Shown here piece after piece: positions 25,939 to 35,819 of a stretch of DNA of 64,000 nucleotides. The stretch is from JARRNE01 sp963824085 (GTDB lineage Bacteria; Pseudomonadota; Gammaproteobacteria; Chromatiales; Chromatiaceae), in NCBI GenBank assembly GCA_963824085.1, contig CAWGNT010000018.1, forward strand, positions 232,319-296,318, given 5' to 3'. The first letter of the stretch is position 1. Each line of letters starts with the position of its first letter. The notes below the pieces were generated by a model. It searched no databases and had not been told where the DNA came from. It saw only the letters and a program-made list of their open reading frames with translations. The position numbers were made by a program, and so were the translations under genes.

Positions 25939-28320
25939 TCAAGTGGGGTCGGCCGGCGTTTCCTGATAGCTGGCACCCTCCCGTACCGTTCCGGGAACGC
26001 CGTCTTTCTCCTCTCCCTGCAGTATCTTTCGGATCGAGACCAGAGCGCGCTCGATAAAGGGGTGCTTCGGGCGTGGAATGATTCGGGCGCTCCCGGCCAG
26101 GATCTCGCGGGCGAGCTCCTTTAGCGTCTTGATTTCCGCCTGCATCCCCGAACGATCGACGAACATGCATGTTGCGGTCAGCGGACTCAGCCAAGAGAGC
26201 TTTATTCTGCGGGGATTACCCCCCGTCTCTGATCTGAACTCGAACCAGGTTCCAAACTTCATCTTGCGCAGGCGCTTGATGACCTCCTGCTCCTGCTCCG
26301 AGACGGCCTCTGCGGCCACGCCGGTCTCTTCCTGCGGCACGGGTTCCGTCGGCATGCTCGCCTGGCTGGTATCGGCGCCCGCAGACGAAGGAACGCCGGC
26401 CTCCCGGGTCTCTGCCTCCCAACGCTCAGGGGCCTCCAGCAATGCGAACAACCCGTCGACCGCAGCCGGAGTATAGCTGCCGATGCGCTGGACGCCCTCG
26501 ACTATGCGTTGGCGCAGCTGCGGGACAGACTTGAGGCGCGCCTCTCGCTCGCTCGCGCTAGTCTGCGGTTCGAACAGGGCGACCAGATCCTCCGCCGTCT
26601 GCACGGCCTGCTGCCAGGCAGGGCCGCGATCCTCCTCCTTGTCGCGAAGGAGAATGAAGACGAGCTGATCCACCCATGCCTTGCTGAGAAATGCCACGAC
26701 TGGCCGCGGCAGCACCGCCCGCCCGACCAGTGCCTGTATCTCATTTGTTGCCTTTTGCTTAGCCAGCTGAAGCGCCTCGCGACCGCGCGCGGCCTCCTGA
26801 GTACGCTCCTCCGTGGTGGCGGTCTTGCGTTGCTGCTCGGCCATTGCTTGCTCGAAGAACGCCAGCAGCTCATCGAACAACGCGATGTTGTCTGTGAACT
26901 CCCTCAGCACCCGGTCCACAACACGCTGCATCGCTGGGAAGATCCCGCGCTGTGGATTGGCCTCGTCTACCCAAGCGCTTCCGGCCTCCACCATTTGATC
27001 CAGCAGGCGGCGCGCCGGGTGCTGAGCGTTAACGAGGAGGCGACGGTCGATAAGCGCCACCTTCAAGTAAGGTGTGTGGAGGTGACTGAGCAGGGCCTTG
27101 GCAAGGTTTGGCAGGACGGGATCGTTCAGCATGTACTCGAACAACATGCCGATTAGATCGATCAAATCTGCGTCAACGGGGGCGAGCTTGTCGCGGTCCA
27201 CCTGCGCGAAGATCTGCTCGCGCTCCTGATTCAATGCATCCTTTACCCGATCGATAAACGCGGCGTCGACCTCAAGATAGGGAATATCGGCCAGAGGCGC
27301 CACCATCGAGATCGACGTCCCGGTGGGATGCGTCTGCAGCTGGTTGATGGTTGAGACAACGTCTGCCGACGCGAGCCCGGGCGGACCACCGCCTTCTGCG
27401 CTTGCGGCGGCGCGGTCGAACCGGCGGGTCCCGCCGGTTCGACCGCCGCGGCGCGTCGACATGAGGTCTAGAATGGCGTCGAAAAGCTCCTCGGCGAGAG
27501 CTGCGCCGGTCTGCATTTCCCTTGGCCTGGCCGCGTCCTCCGAAGGACCGCCGTGCGCTGTCGGCCGCTCCGTCTGCGCCGTCTTTTTGGGTGTCGCGGG
27601 TTTACCGGCGGGTCGCGAGCCCGACGTCCCCGTCCGCAACGGGACGGGCTTAAGATTGGGTAAGATACCGGCCGCCTTCAGAGTACTGTTGTACTCGTCG
27701 TAGATCGTCTTCGCCTCTTTGACGACGAATTTGTCGAACAGGGCGTAGAGGATTACCTTTACCTTGACATCGATGTCGAGGATCCCGAGAGAGCGTCGGA
27801 AGGCGTTGACTAGATGATGTGGACCGGTCGGGATTTCATAGTCCTTCAGACTTTTTCCGCCGTTGACCACCGCTAGCCGTTGGCTGAGCGCGTAAAGCTC
27901 GGGAAAGTAGGTGGCATTGGCACGAATAATCAGGTTCTCGGCGGCAACGGACTCCTCCATTTCCTCCGGGTCCACGAGGGACAGCTCGACCTCGTCTTCC
28001 TTCTCGCCCTTGTAGCGGCCGGTTTGCGACGATGGGGGATCCATCCTGCCGAAATTCTCGAAACCGTCACCGATGTCTTGGCGGAAGGCCCGCTCCATAT
28101 CGGATCGTTGGCGCTGAATCGCGCCCATGGCCTCGAAGAACCGTCCTTGCATGGAGTCGTTTTGCGCGCGCTCCGCGAAAGCCAGAAGGGCCTTGCCTGC
28201 CTGCTCAAACAGCTCGGCAAGCTGCCCATTGCAGAAGATCAACGCCATGTCTCGGCACTGATCCAACACGTGGGCGTAATGCGCGCGGGCCGACGATCTC
28301 TCGATGCGCGACTCAGTCAT
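25939..28320 (-). CDS. DUF1631 family protein
   Basis: A 793-residue, mostly helical, acidic cytoplasmic protein of the DUF1631 family, common in gammaproteobacteria and of unknown function. The N-terminal region (SRIERSSARAHYAHVLDQCRDMA, first 20 typical) and the long central domain with repeated Leu/Ala heptads are visible. The C-terminal 110 residues (MKFGTWFEFRSETGGNPRRIKLSWLSPLTATCMFVDRSG, quoted start only: MKFGTWFEFR) resemble a PilZ-like beta-barrel. A c-di-GMP link is possible but not shown. It is full length for the family. Confidence 0.8.
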   Translation of the reverse strand: MTESRIERSSARAHYAHVLDQCRDMALIFCNGQLAELFEQAGKALLAFAERAQNDSMQGRFFEAMGAIQRQRSDMERAFRQDIGDGFENFGRMDPPSSQTGRYKGEKEDEVELSLVDPEEMEESVAAENLIIRANATYFPELYALSQRLAVVNGGKSLKDYEIPTGPHHLVNAFRRSLGILDIDVKVKVILYALFDKFVVKEAKTIYDEYNSTLKAAGILPNLKPVPLRTGTSGSRPAGKPATPKKTAQTERPTAHGGPSEDAARPREMQTGAALAEELFDAILDLMSTRRGGRTGGTRRFDRAAASAEGGGPPGLASADVVSTINQLQTHPTGTSISMVAPLADIPYLEVDAAFIDRVKDALNQEREQIFAQVDRDKLAPVDADLIDLIGMLFEYMLNDPVLPNLAKALLSHLHTPYLKVALIDRRLLVNAQHPARRLLDQMVEAGSAWVDEANPQRGIFPAMQRVVDRVLREFTDNIALFDELLAFFEQAMAEQQRKTATTEERTQEAARGREALQLAKQKATNEIQALVGRAVLPRPVVAFLSKAWVDQLVFILLRDKEEDRGPAWQQAVQTAEDLVALFEPQTSASEREARLKSVPQLRQRIVEGVQRIGSYTPAAVDGLFALLEAPERWEAETREAGVPSSAGADTSQASMPTEPVPQEETGVAAEAVSEQEQEVIKRLRKMKFGTWFEFRSETGGNPRRIKLSWLSPLTATCMFVDRSGMQAEIKTLKELAREILAGSARIIPRPKHPFIERALVSIRKILQGEEKDGVPGTVREGASYQETPADPT

Positions 28321-28431
28321 TGATAGCGACAGGCCACGGCATGGCGAAACGGATCGGCCCCCCCGCTTCCGGTCCCCTGTGACACGTAGGATGGAGTTGC
28401 CTCGCCGGTGTCTCGGCGGATCGTCAAGTCC

Positions 28432-28650
28432 TTAATCCTCCCCGATGACGCGCTCGTCGCGCGGGGCCGACAGGAGCTTCTCCGCCTCAGCCTCGTTCTT
28501 GGCGAAGATCATACGGAACTGCGCGGATTCCACCCCGTGGTGTTCTTCGCGCAGCGTGCGGACAAGGGTGCGAGCGTCCCTGAATTTGTCCTTTCTGTCT
28601 ATGTAGCTCAGCGTGACGGGTGGAGTGATCTTGTAGACGAAGTAAGGCAT
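28432..28650 (-). CDS. small conserved-looking protein (72 aa), unknown function
   Basis: MPYFVYKITPPVTLSYIDR is followed by a charged helical region (RDARTLVRTLREE, FAKNEAEAEKLL). The ATG at 28650 is chosen because the composition upstream is shadow-like. It resembles short hypothetical proteins of sulfur-oxidising gammaproteobacteria, but I cannot assign a family. It lies 111 bp downstream of the DUF1631 start region, transcribed in the same direction. Confidence 0.6.
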   Translation of the reverse strand: MPYFVYKITPPVTLSYIDRKDKFRDARTLVRTLREEHHGVESAQFRMIFAKNEAEAEKLLSAPRDERVIGED

Positions 28651-29273
28651 GGCTCGCGTACGTGGTCTTGACAATGCTTGCTCGGAGAGCCGGCGGCTAC
28701 CTTGCGTCCCTCGGTGCTGATCGCAGTTGCAATGGTGCACGTCCCCAACAGCACCGCGAGGCAGTACTCTCGCGCTGTGCAAGTGTATCTGAAATTTAAT
28801 GGGGCGGTAACCACTGCGCCCGGGTCCGGTCCGCTGCATCGAAGATCTCGGTGAGCGGCCCATTGCCTCGTGTCGGCGTGCTTTGCCAACGATCTTCGTG
28901 GACCCCGTCGGTGCCGCGAGCCACCAAGGGAATTTTTCTCGGTTATAAGCACAACCTTGGAAGGACAATCCCGCGACTGTGATAAGGTTTGCGGCCCGGG
29001 CTGCAGGGCTTTCGTTCCACTTGGGGCAAATCCGAGTGGTGAGCGGTTCCAGCGGTCCTGTCAGAAGGCGGCGCGAAACGTCTACCCGGCGCGGCTTTAC
29101 TCTTACCTGAGCATGGTCGAGAGCAACGCTAGCCCGCTCCTGGGGCCGGCGCATTCGAGCTGCCGAGGCGGCGGCTCGCCCTAGGGTGACATGCGCCCCC
29201 CTTTCGAAACAAGGCTCGTCCACCCCCGACGCTTTATTCCTCGGCGGGGCCGAGCCGTACGGAGAGGCAGAAG
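28651..29273. other. gene-free interval upstream of sat
   Basis: A 623-bp interval between divergent genes. No frame carries recognisable protein features. It presumably contains the sat promoter, but I cannot pick a convincing -35/-10 pair. A ribosome-binding GGAGAGGCAGAAG precedes sat. Confidence 0.4.
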
Positions 29274-30461
29274 ATGATCAAGCCAGTCGGTTCCGATGTA
29301 CTGCACCCATTGTTTGTCTATGATCCGGACAAGCACCACGAATTGATGCACGAGGCAGAGAGCCTACCCTCGGTGGTGATCAGCTCCCAGGCGGCGGGAA
29401 ACGCGGTCATGATGGGGGGCGGCTATTTCAGCCCTCTCAAGGGCTTCATGAATGTAGCGGACGCCATGGGTACCTGTGAGGGCATGCGCATGACCGACGG
29501 GAGCTTCTTTCCCGTGCCGGTCATGTGCCTGCTCGAGGACGTGGACGCGATCCGGGGTGCGGCGCGCATAGCCCTGCGCGACCCCAACATGGAGGGCAAT
29601 CCCATTCTGGCCGTGATGGACGTTGAGGCGATCGAGACGGTCAGTGACGACCAAATGGCCTTCATGACCGAGAAGGTCTACCGGACCCAGGATGTCGAGC
29701 ACCCGGGGGTCAAGACCTTCAACAGCCAGGGGCGCGTCGCGGTTTCCGGTCCGATCCAGGTCCTGCATTTCTCCTATTTTCAGGACGATTTTCCGGACAC
29801 CTTCCGCACCGCCGTGGAGATTCGCAATGAGATTGCCGAGCGCGGATGGACGCGCGTCGTGGCTTTCCAGACCCGCAATCCGATGCACCTGGCGCACGAA
29901 GAGCTCTGTCACATGGCCATGGAGCGCCTCAATTGCGACGGCCTTGTGATTCACATGCTGCTCGGAAAGCTGAAGCCGGGCGACATACCGGCCCCCGTGC
30001 GCGACTCCGCAATCCGCAAGATGGTGGAGCTCTACTTCCCGCCCAATAGCGCCATGGTCACGGGGTATGGCTTCGATATGCTTTACGCGGGTCCCCGCGA
30101 GGCCGTCCTGCACGCCTACTTCCGCCAGAACATGGGTGCTTCCCACTTCATCATCGGGCGCGACCATGCTGGCGTGGGCGACTACTACGGCGCATTCGAC
30201 GCCCAAACCGTCTTCGACGAGGAGGTCCCCGCGGGCGCGCTAGAGATCGAGATCTTCAAGGCCGACCATACTGCCTACTCGAAGAAGCTGGGCAAGGTGG
30301 TGATGATGCGCGAGGCGCCGGATCACACCAAGGAGGACTTTGTGCTTTTGTCCGGCACCAAGGTGCGCGAGATGCTGGGAAATGGAATCGCCCCGCCGCC
30401 GGAGTTCTCCCGGCCGGAGGTGGCCAAGATCCTGATGGACTACTATCAATCGCTGAAGTAG
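29274..30461 (+). CDS. sat: sulfate adenylyltransferase (dissimilatory-type ATP sulfurylase)
   Basis: A 395-residue single-domain Sat. In sulfur oxidisers it runs in the direction APS + pyrophosphate to ATP + sulfate, the last step of the APS-reductase route; in reducers it activates sulfate. Active-site motifs are QTRNPMHLAHE and GRDHAGVGDYYG, and the C-terminal LSGTKVREML is present. There is no APS kinase domain and the sequence differs from CysN/CysD, which points to the dissimilatory form. No aprAB gene lies in the window. A strong intrinsic terminator follows 23 bp downstream. Confidence 0.95.
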   Translation: MIKPVGSDVLHPLFVYDPDKHHELMHEAESLPSVVISSQAAGNAVMMGGGYFSPLKGFMNVADAMGTCEGMRMTDGSFFPVPVMCLLEDVDAIRGAARIALRDPNMEGNPILAVMDVEAIETVSDDQMAFMTEKVYRTQDVEHPGVKTFNSQGRVAVSGPIQVLHFSYFQDDFPDTFRTAVEIRNEIAERGWTRVVAFQTRNPMHLAHEELCHMAMERLNCDGLVIHMLLGKLKPGDIPAPVRDSAIRKMVELYFPPNSAMVTGYGFDMLYAGPREAVLHAYFRQNMGASHFIIGRDHAGVGDYYGAFDAQTVFDEEVPAGALEIEIFKADHTAYSKKLGKVVMMREAPDHTKEDFVLLSGTKVREMLGNGIAPPPEFSRPEVAKILMDYYQSLK

Positions 30462-30484
30462 TCGGTCGCGTCCGGACAGCTGAG

Positions 30485-30517
30485 ACTTACCCTCCTGCAA
30501 GGAGGGTAAGTTCTTTT
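30485..30517 (+). terminator. intrinsic terminator after sat
   Basis: ACTTACCCTCC and GGAGGGTAAGT pair perfectly (11 bp) around TGCAA, followed by TCTTTTC. It is the clearest rho-independent terminator in the window. It may also serve the convergent pentapeptide-repeat gene, whose complementary strand shows no long T-run. Confidence 0.88.
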
Positions 30518-30548
30518 CTAGGCCACCCCGCCGATAGGCTGCCTGTGC

Positions 30549-31403
30549 TCAGCGTAGGTTCTTCTTGTACGGCGGGATGGCTGCGTTGCGGGCTTTGGAG
30601 AAGTTCGCGAACTCCATGGTGACGCTTGCGAGCTCGACACCTTGAAAGTTGGCGTTGGTGACATCGGCTCGGCGCAAGATGGCCCCGCCCAACACGGCCT
30701 CCGTGAGATCGACATTCGTGAGGTTCGCGTTTCGCAGGTTGGTGTCCTGGGCGGACACGTTCCGTAGATTCGCGTCCCGTAGGTCGGCCCCTTCCAGGTT
30801 CGCCAAGTTGATGACCGTGAAGCCGCTGGGGTGGAGACTGGACAGATCCGCCTCGTGCATGCTCGCCCTGACCAAGTTTGCATCATTCAGGTGGCAGTCC
30901 CTGAGGTCCGCCCCGCAGAGATTGGTCTCGCGTAGGTTTGCCCTGATGAATAGCGCCTTACGCGCCACGACGTGGCACAAGTTGCTGCCGAGGAAGTCCG
31001 TTCCGCGCATGTCCGCGCCACTGAGGTTTGCCCCCTGAAGATTTGCGCGCCGGATCTCGGCATTGCGCAAGTCAGCCCCCTCTAGCTTGGCATGGGAGAG
31101 GTCGGCCCCAGTCAGCATCGCCGCCTTTGATGGATTGTCCGACCCGAGGCGGGCCCGCGTTAGGTCGGCCTCACTAAGCATCGCCCTGCTCAGGTGGGCG
31201 CCCAAGAGGATCGCGTTTCCAAGCTTCGCCCCACGTAAATCCGCGCCCACCAGATCGCTCAGTTCCAAGTTGGCACCTGTCAGATCGGCGCCACGAAGAT
31301 CTGCCCCGTTGAGGCGCATGTCCCTCAGATCGGCGCCGGCGAGGTTGTCTCCTTCGACTGTTTCCAACACTTCGCCGGATTCTTTATGTCTAATCTCGAT
31401 CAT
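30549..31403 (-). CDS. pentapeptide-repeat protein
   Basis: A 284-residue protein consisting almost wholly of A(D/N)LxX pentapeptides from about residue 18 to 275 (GADLRGADLTGANL, EADLTRARL, GADLRNAEIRRANLQ), predicted to form a right-handed quadrilateral beta-helix. There is no signal peptide. The start at 31403 follows GGAGG. Family members range from DNA-mimicking topoisomerase inhibitors (Qnr/MfpA) to scaffolds; parC lies 2 kb away, but nothing shows a link. The exact role is unknown. Confidence 0.9.
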   Translation of the reverse strand: MIEIRHKESGEVLETVEGDNLAGADLRDMRLNGADLRGADLTGANLELSDLVGADLRGAKLGNAILLGAHLSRAMLSEADLTRARLGSDNPSKAAMLTGADLSHAKLEGADLRNAEIRRANLQGANLSGADMRGTDFLGSNLCHVVARKALFIRANLRETNLCGADLRDCHLNDANLVRASMHEADLSSLHPSGFTVINLANLEGADLRDANLRNVSAQDTNLRNANLTNVDLTEAVLGGAILRRADVTNANFQGVELASVTMEFANFSKARNAAIPPYKKNLR

Positions 31404-31761
31404 TTCCCAGGGCCTCCTCGTCCTTTGCACAAGCAAGCATAAACGGGGAGTCTGTCCTTTGCCAACGCAACCGGGTCGTCGTGTTCGCGGGCGCGCTCGG
31501 CTACCGCTCGAGCGATTCGCACTTTGCCGCGGCTGGTGCTTGGTCCCTCCGTGAGCCGGGCCTTCGTGGCTTCGGGGAGGGGGGCGAAGCCTGTTGTCGA
31601 CACGTTCAGTTGGTTTCTAACGCGGTATCAGTGCGCCTGTTGCGCCACCGACGCGCTCGCGCCGCCCCCCCCCGTCCAAAGTCTGCGAGCTGGGGGGCGG
31701 GGTTAATCGCCTCGCCGATCCACGACGGCGACGTGTGCGCCCCGCATCCTTCTCGGCAGGC
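31404..31761. other. gene-free interval
   Basis: A 358-bp spacer between two same-strand genes. It holds a run of nine C (31665-31673), a possible length-variable tract. No coding sequence is supported; open frames here continue antisense into the antiporter. Confidence 0.4.
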
Positions 31762-33156
31762 TCACTCACAGGGTCTCGCCCGCGGTTCTGGCACCGCCGG
31801 TCGCGCTCCTCGATCGAGGACCAGCTTGAGCAGAGGCGGGGTTGCGAGACTTGTCGCCACCACCATGAGCACGACGGCGGAGAACATGGACGAGTCGATG
31901 ACCTCTAAGCTCTTGCCGATGGAGGCGAAGACCAGTCCGACCTCGCCCCGAGGCATCATGCCGATGCCGATGGCGAGCCGATTCAACCCGTTGGATCGGC
32001 CTGCGCCGAGCCCCGCGACCAGCTTCCCCGCGACAGCTGCGCCAATGAGGCCGAGGGCGAGGGACAGCACGTGCAGATCGAGGAATGCCTCGAGCTTGAC
32101 CTGTATGCCCATGAGCACGAAGAAGATTGGCACCAAGATGGCCTCGAGCGGGGCGAACAGCTCCTTGATTGAATACTTGTGTTGGCGGTGGTCCCCCCAC
32201 AGGTTGAAATGGCTGTCGAGGAGCAGCAAGCCGGCGGCGAAGGCGCCGACGATTGTGGCTAGTCCTACCAGGTTTGCCGCCCAGGACAGGGTCATGACGA
32301 ACAGGAAGGAGATAAATAGCTTCGCTTCCAGTACATCGAGGCGCCGCATCGTCCGTACCAGTGCCCGGACGATGTATTTCCCGCCCAAGAGGACGGCGGT
32401 GATGAACAGACCGGCCAGGGCGATGATGCGGAACGTCTCCCCATATGCGAATCCTCCGGTGACCGCAATCCCGGAGACGATTGCCAAGAGCACGAGCCCG
32501 AGCACATCGTCCATCACGGCGGCCCCGAGAATTACGTGTGCCTCGCCGGAGCGGGTCTGGTCGAGATCCGAGAGTACCCTGGCAGTGATACCGATGCTGG
32601 TCGCGCCGAGCGCAGCGCCCAGGAAGAGATGCTCTGCGTAGGACCCGAGCGGATCGATCAGGAGGGCGACCAGGAATCCGAGCAGAAAGGGGAAGGCCAC
32701 GCCAATCACCGCCACGCGAAGAGAATCGGCGCCGACGTGTCGCAGCTCCGCTACGCAGGTGTCGAGCCCCACGTGAAATAGCAAGAAAATCACTCCATAA
32801 CGGGAGAAGACGTCGACTGCCTGTGCAATCTGGATGTACTCGGCGCCGTGCGGTCCGCGCAGGAGGGCGAGGAATTGGGCGCCGGTTGGACCCATGACGC
32901 GCTCTGCGGCCTCGTCCCAAGGCAGTCCGCCGAGGGTGAGGGATACCATTTCGAGACACGCCGTCCCTTCTCGCAGGATGAGCATGAGGTCGAAGCCGCA
33001 GCACACCAGGAAGTTACCCAGCAGGATCCCTATCAGGAGCTCACCCAACACGGAAGGCTGACCTAGGCGCCTCGCCCCATACCGTCCGATGAGGGCTGCG
33101 CTCAGGATGAGTGTGACCCCGAAGATCACCGGCGCGATTGGGTCGCTATGGTGCAT
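31762..33156 (-). CDS. CPA2-family cation:proton antiporter
   Basis: A 464-residue inner-membrane protein with about 12 membrane segments (Na+/H+ exchanger domain, KefB/NapA type). The conserved acidic pair of the translocation core appears in ARVLSDLDQTRSGEAHVILGAAVMDDVLGL (key residues: the DD of MDDVLGL). An N-terminal LGQPSVLGELLIGILLG is typical. There is no TrkA-N domain. It probably exchanges Na+ or K+ for protons. A loop at about residues 50-110 is longer than usual. Confidence 0.88.
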   Translation of the reverse strand: MHHSDPIAPVIFGVTLILSAALIGRYGARRLGQPSVLGELLIGILLGNFLVCCGFDLMLILREGTACLEMVSLTLGGLPWDEAAERVMGPTGAQFLALLRGPHGAEYIQIAQAVDVFSRYGVIFLLFHVGLDTCVAELRHVGADSLRVAVIGVAFPFLLGFLVALLIDPLGSYAEHLFLGAALGATSIGITARVLSDLDQTRSGEAHVILGAAVMDDVLGLVLLAIVSGIAVTGGFAYGETFRIIALAGLFITAVLLGGKYIVRALVRTMRRLDVLEAKLFISFLFVMTLSWAANLVGLATIVGAFAAGLLLLDSHFNLWGDHRQHKYSIKELFAPLEAILVPIFFVLMGIQVKLEAFLDLHVLSLALGLIGAAVAGKLVAGLGAGRSNGLNRLAIGIGMMPRGEVGLVFASIGKSLEVIDSSMFSAVVLMVVATSLATPPLLKLVLDRGARPAVPEPRARPCE

Positions 33157-33521
33157 AAGATACCCTTCCCTTTTGCGGGGCGATCGAGCATGCCCGGACC
33201 TATAAGCATACCTTTCTATACTAATTTTAGACGCTGTCCAGCGGAGCAGTGGTGATTCGAACGGCCGGTACCCCCTCCCGCGAGGCTCCCTCGGACGCGG
33301 CGCGTCGACCGCTGTGGGGCAAAAGTAAGATGCTGAGGCATCGGCAAGTGTCGTACCGGCCTGGCCCTCGGCATCACGGGCGGGCGTACGGCGGGCGCTG
33401 AGACATCCGTGATGGATTTATTCGGCGCTCCCCGCGGTGCGCGGGCGTTTGTCCTTGCGTCTCGTTTGTCTCATCATGGGTGGTTTGATCGCTGCCACCC
33501 AAGCCGCGCGTCCCATCGAGC
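33157..33521. other. divergent interval between antiporter and parC
   Basis: A 365-bp intergenic region. An AT-rich patch (about 33200-33232) could carry the antiporter promoter on the minus strand. A fragment of the family 2 element lies at 33400-33433. No gene was seen. Confidence 0.45.
33400..33433 (+). repeat. family 2 element, end fragment
   Basis: GAGACATCC, GAT and GGATTTATTCGGCGCTCCCC match the right end of family 2 copy 1 (25890-25925) at about 28 of 33 positions. Only the terminal third is recognisable; it appears to be an eroded copy upstream of parC. Confidence 0.55.
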
Positions 33522-35771
33522 ATGACCGATCTCCCGACGTACAACAGTGAGGGCCTGGAGCGGATGCCGCTCAAGGTCTTCAGTGAGAAGGCGTACCTCG
33601 ACTATTCCATGTACGTCATCTTGGATCGGGCGCTGCCCCATGTCGGCGACGGACTCAAGCCGGTCCAGCGGCGCATCCTCTATGCCATGTCGGAGCTCGG
33701 GCTCTCCGCGGCGGCCAAGTTCAAGAAGTCCGCCCGAACCGTGGGAGACGTCCTGGGCAAGTTTCATCCCCATGGGGATACGGCTTGCTACGAGGCCATG
33801 GTCCTCATGGCGCAGTCCTTCTCCTACCGCTACCCGCTAATCGACGGCCAGGGCAACTGGGGGTCGCCGGACGATCCCAAGTCCTTTGCCGCCATGCGGT
33901 ATACGGAGGCGCGCCTGACGTCCTATGCAGAGGTGCTCCTTGCCGAGGTGGACCAGGGGACGGTGGACTGGGTATTCAATTTCGACGGCACGCTTGAAGA
34001 GCCCGCTCTGCTGCCGGCCCGTTTGCCCAACCTGCTGCTGAACGGTGCCACCGGGATCGCCGTAGGGATGGCGACGGATATTCCTTCCCACAATCTGCGG
34101 GAGGTGGCAAAGGCCTGCATCCACCTGCTGGAGCATCCCGACGCGACGGTGGCGGACCTCCTTGAGCATGTACCTGCGCCGGACTTCCCGACCGCGGCCG
34201 AGATCGTGACACGTCCCGAGGAGCTGCGGCGCACATACGAGATTGGGGGCGGCTCGGTTAGGCTGCGCGCACGCTATGAGCTGGAGCAGGGCGATATCGT
34301 CATCACCGCACTGCCCCATCAGGTTTCCGGCAACCGGATCATGGAGCAGATCGCGCAGCAGATGAACGCGAAGAAGCTGCCGATGATCGAGGATCTCCGC
34401 GACGAGTCGGACCACGAGTCGCCGACGCGGCTTGTAATTGTCCCGCGCTCCAATCGCGTGGACGTCGAGCGTCTCATGTCACACTTGTTCGCAACCACGG
34501 ACCTGGAGCGCAACTATCGCGTTAATCTGAACCTCATCGGCCTGAACGGCCGGCCGCGCGTCATGACTCTGAAAGAGATTCTGACCGAGTGGCTCAGCTA
34601 CCGCATCCAGACCGTGCGCCGACGCTTGCAGCACCGGTTGAATAAGGTCCTGGATCGGCTGCACCTGCTGGAAGGCCTGCTGATTGCCTTCCTCAACATC
34701 GACGAGGTGATTCGGATCATCCGCACCGAAGACGACCCGAAGCCCGTGCTGATGGCCCGCTTCGGGCTGACCAACGCCCAAGCGGAGTACGTCCTGAACA
34801 CACGGCTGCGGCAGCTGGCTCGGCTCGAGGAGTTGCGGATTCGGGGCGAGCAGGAAGAGCTTGCCAAGGAACGAGAGTCGCTTGAGCAGACCCTCGGCTC
34901 GGAACGGCGGTTGAGGACCCTCGTGCGCAAGGAGATCGAGGCCGATGCCGCAAAGCATGGAGACGCGCGCCGCTGTGTCCTAGTGGAGCGTGCAGCGGCT
35001 GCGGCCCTGGACGAGACTGAGCTCAATCCCAGCGAGCCGGTCACGGTTATCCTCTCCGAGAAGGGATGGGTGCGTTCTGCCAAGGGCCACGAGCTCGATC
35101 CGTCGGGGATTAGCTACAAGGCAGGCGACCGTTTCCTCGCAAGCGCTCGCGTGCGGAGCAACCAGGCCGTCGTGTTCCTCGACTCGACGGGACGCAGCTA
35201 CTCACTGGCGGCCCATATGCTGCCATCCGCACGGGGCCAAGGGGAGCCCCTGACCGGTCGTCTTGACCCACCGCACGGGGCGAGCTTCGTGGCGGTGTTG
35301 GGGGGCGAGTCGACGGCCAAGTTCCTGATGGCCTCGGACGCGGGTTACGGCTTCATCGTCACGCTCGAGGCCCTCTATGCCAAGCCAAGGGCAGGGAAGG
35401 CGATACTCACTTTGCCCGGAGGCGCGGCGGTGTTGCCGCCTGTTCAGCTCTGCAATACGGTGACGGACCGACTCGCGGCCGCCACCAGCATGGGCCATCT
35501 CCTGGTTTTTCCAATATCGGATCTGCCGGAGCTCCCGCGCGGCAAGGGAAACAAGATCATACACATCCCGAGCGCCAGAGCCGCCGCTCGTGAGGAAGTC
35601 GTCGCCGCTGTTGCCGTTGTCCCCGCGGGGCAGAGTCTCACCATACGCTCCGGCAAACGGCACTTCACCCTCAAGCCCGCTGACCTTGACGTGTATCAGG
35701 GAGAACGCGGCAGGCGCGGCAAGATGCTGCCGCGGGGATTTCAGCGCGTCGAGGCGCTTGATGTGGCCTAG
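33522..35771 (+). CDS. parC: DNA topoisomerase IV subunit A
   Basis: A 749-residue subunit that cuts and rejoins DNA, separating daughter chromosomes with ParE. The catalytic Tyr lies in AAMRYTEARL (about residue 125). The quinolone-determining region reads HPHGDTACYEAM, with Thr where E. coli ParC has Ser80. The C-terminal beta-pinwheel (about 500-749) is degenerate, as in other ParC proteins, supporting ParC over GyrA. ATG 33522 fits the MTDLP-type start. It is convergent with the DsrC-like gene. Confidence 0.95.
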   Translation: MTDLPTYNSEGLERMPLKVFSEKAYLDYSMYVILDRALPHVGDGLKPVQRRILYAMSELGLSAAAKFKKSARTVGDVLGKFHPHGDTACYEAMVLMAQSFSYRYPLIDGQGNWGSPDDPKSFAAMRYTEARLTSYAEVLLAEVDQGTVDWVFNFDGTLEEPALLPARLPNLLLNGATGIAVGMATDIPSHNLREVAKACIHLLEHPDATVADLLEHVPAPDFPTAAEIVTRPEELRRTYEIGGGSVRLRARYELEQGDIVITALPHQVSGNRIMEQIAQQMNAKKLPMIEDLRDESDHESPTRLVIVPRSNRVDVERLMSHLFATTDLERNYRVNLNLIGLNGRPRVMTLKEILTEWLSYRIQTVRRRLQHRLNKVLDRLHLLEGLLIAFLNIDEVIRIIRTEDDPKPVLMARFGLTNAQAEYVLNTRLRQLARLEELRIRGEQEELAKERESLEQTLGSERRLRTLVRKEIEADAAKHGDARRCVLVERAAAAALDETELNPSEPVTVILSEKGWVRSAKGHELDPSGISYKAGDRFLASARVRSNQAVVFLDSTGRSYSLAAHMLPSARGQGEPLTGRLDPPHGASFVAVLGGESTAKFLMASDAGYGFIVTLEALYAKPRAGKAILTLPGGAAVLPPVQLCNTVTDRLAAATSMGHLLVFPISDLPELPRGKGNKIIHIPSARAAAREEVVAAVAVVPAGQSLTIRSGKRHFTLKPADLDVYQGERGRRGKMLPRGFQRVEALDVA

Positions 35772-35819
35772 TGCAGCCGCACCGCGATTCCGGTCGTCTC
35801 GATCTTCTGGCGTCTTGCT

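Noticed and set aside
26509..27156. 215-residue frame antisense to the DUF1631 gene
   Set aside because: Lies wholly inside DUF1631, with no start signal or domain.
31481..32641. 386-residue plus-strand frame antisense to the antiporter
   Set aside because: Ser/Pro/Arg-rich shadow composition; the minus-strand antiporter has clear membrane segments and motifs.
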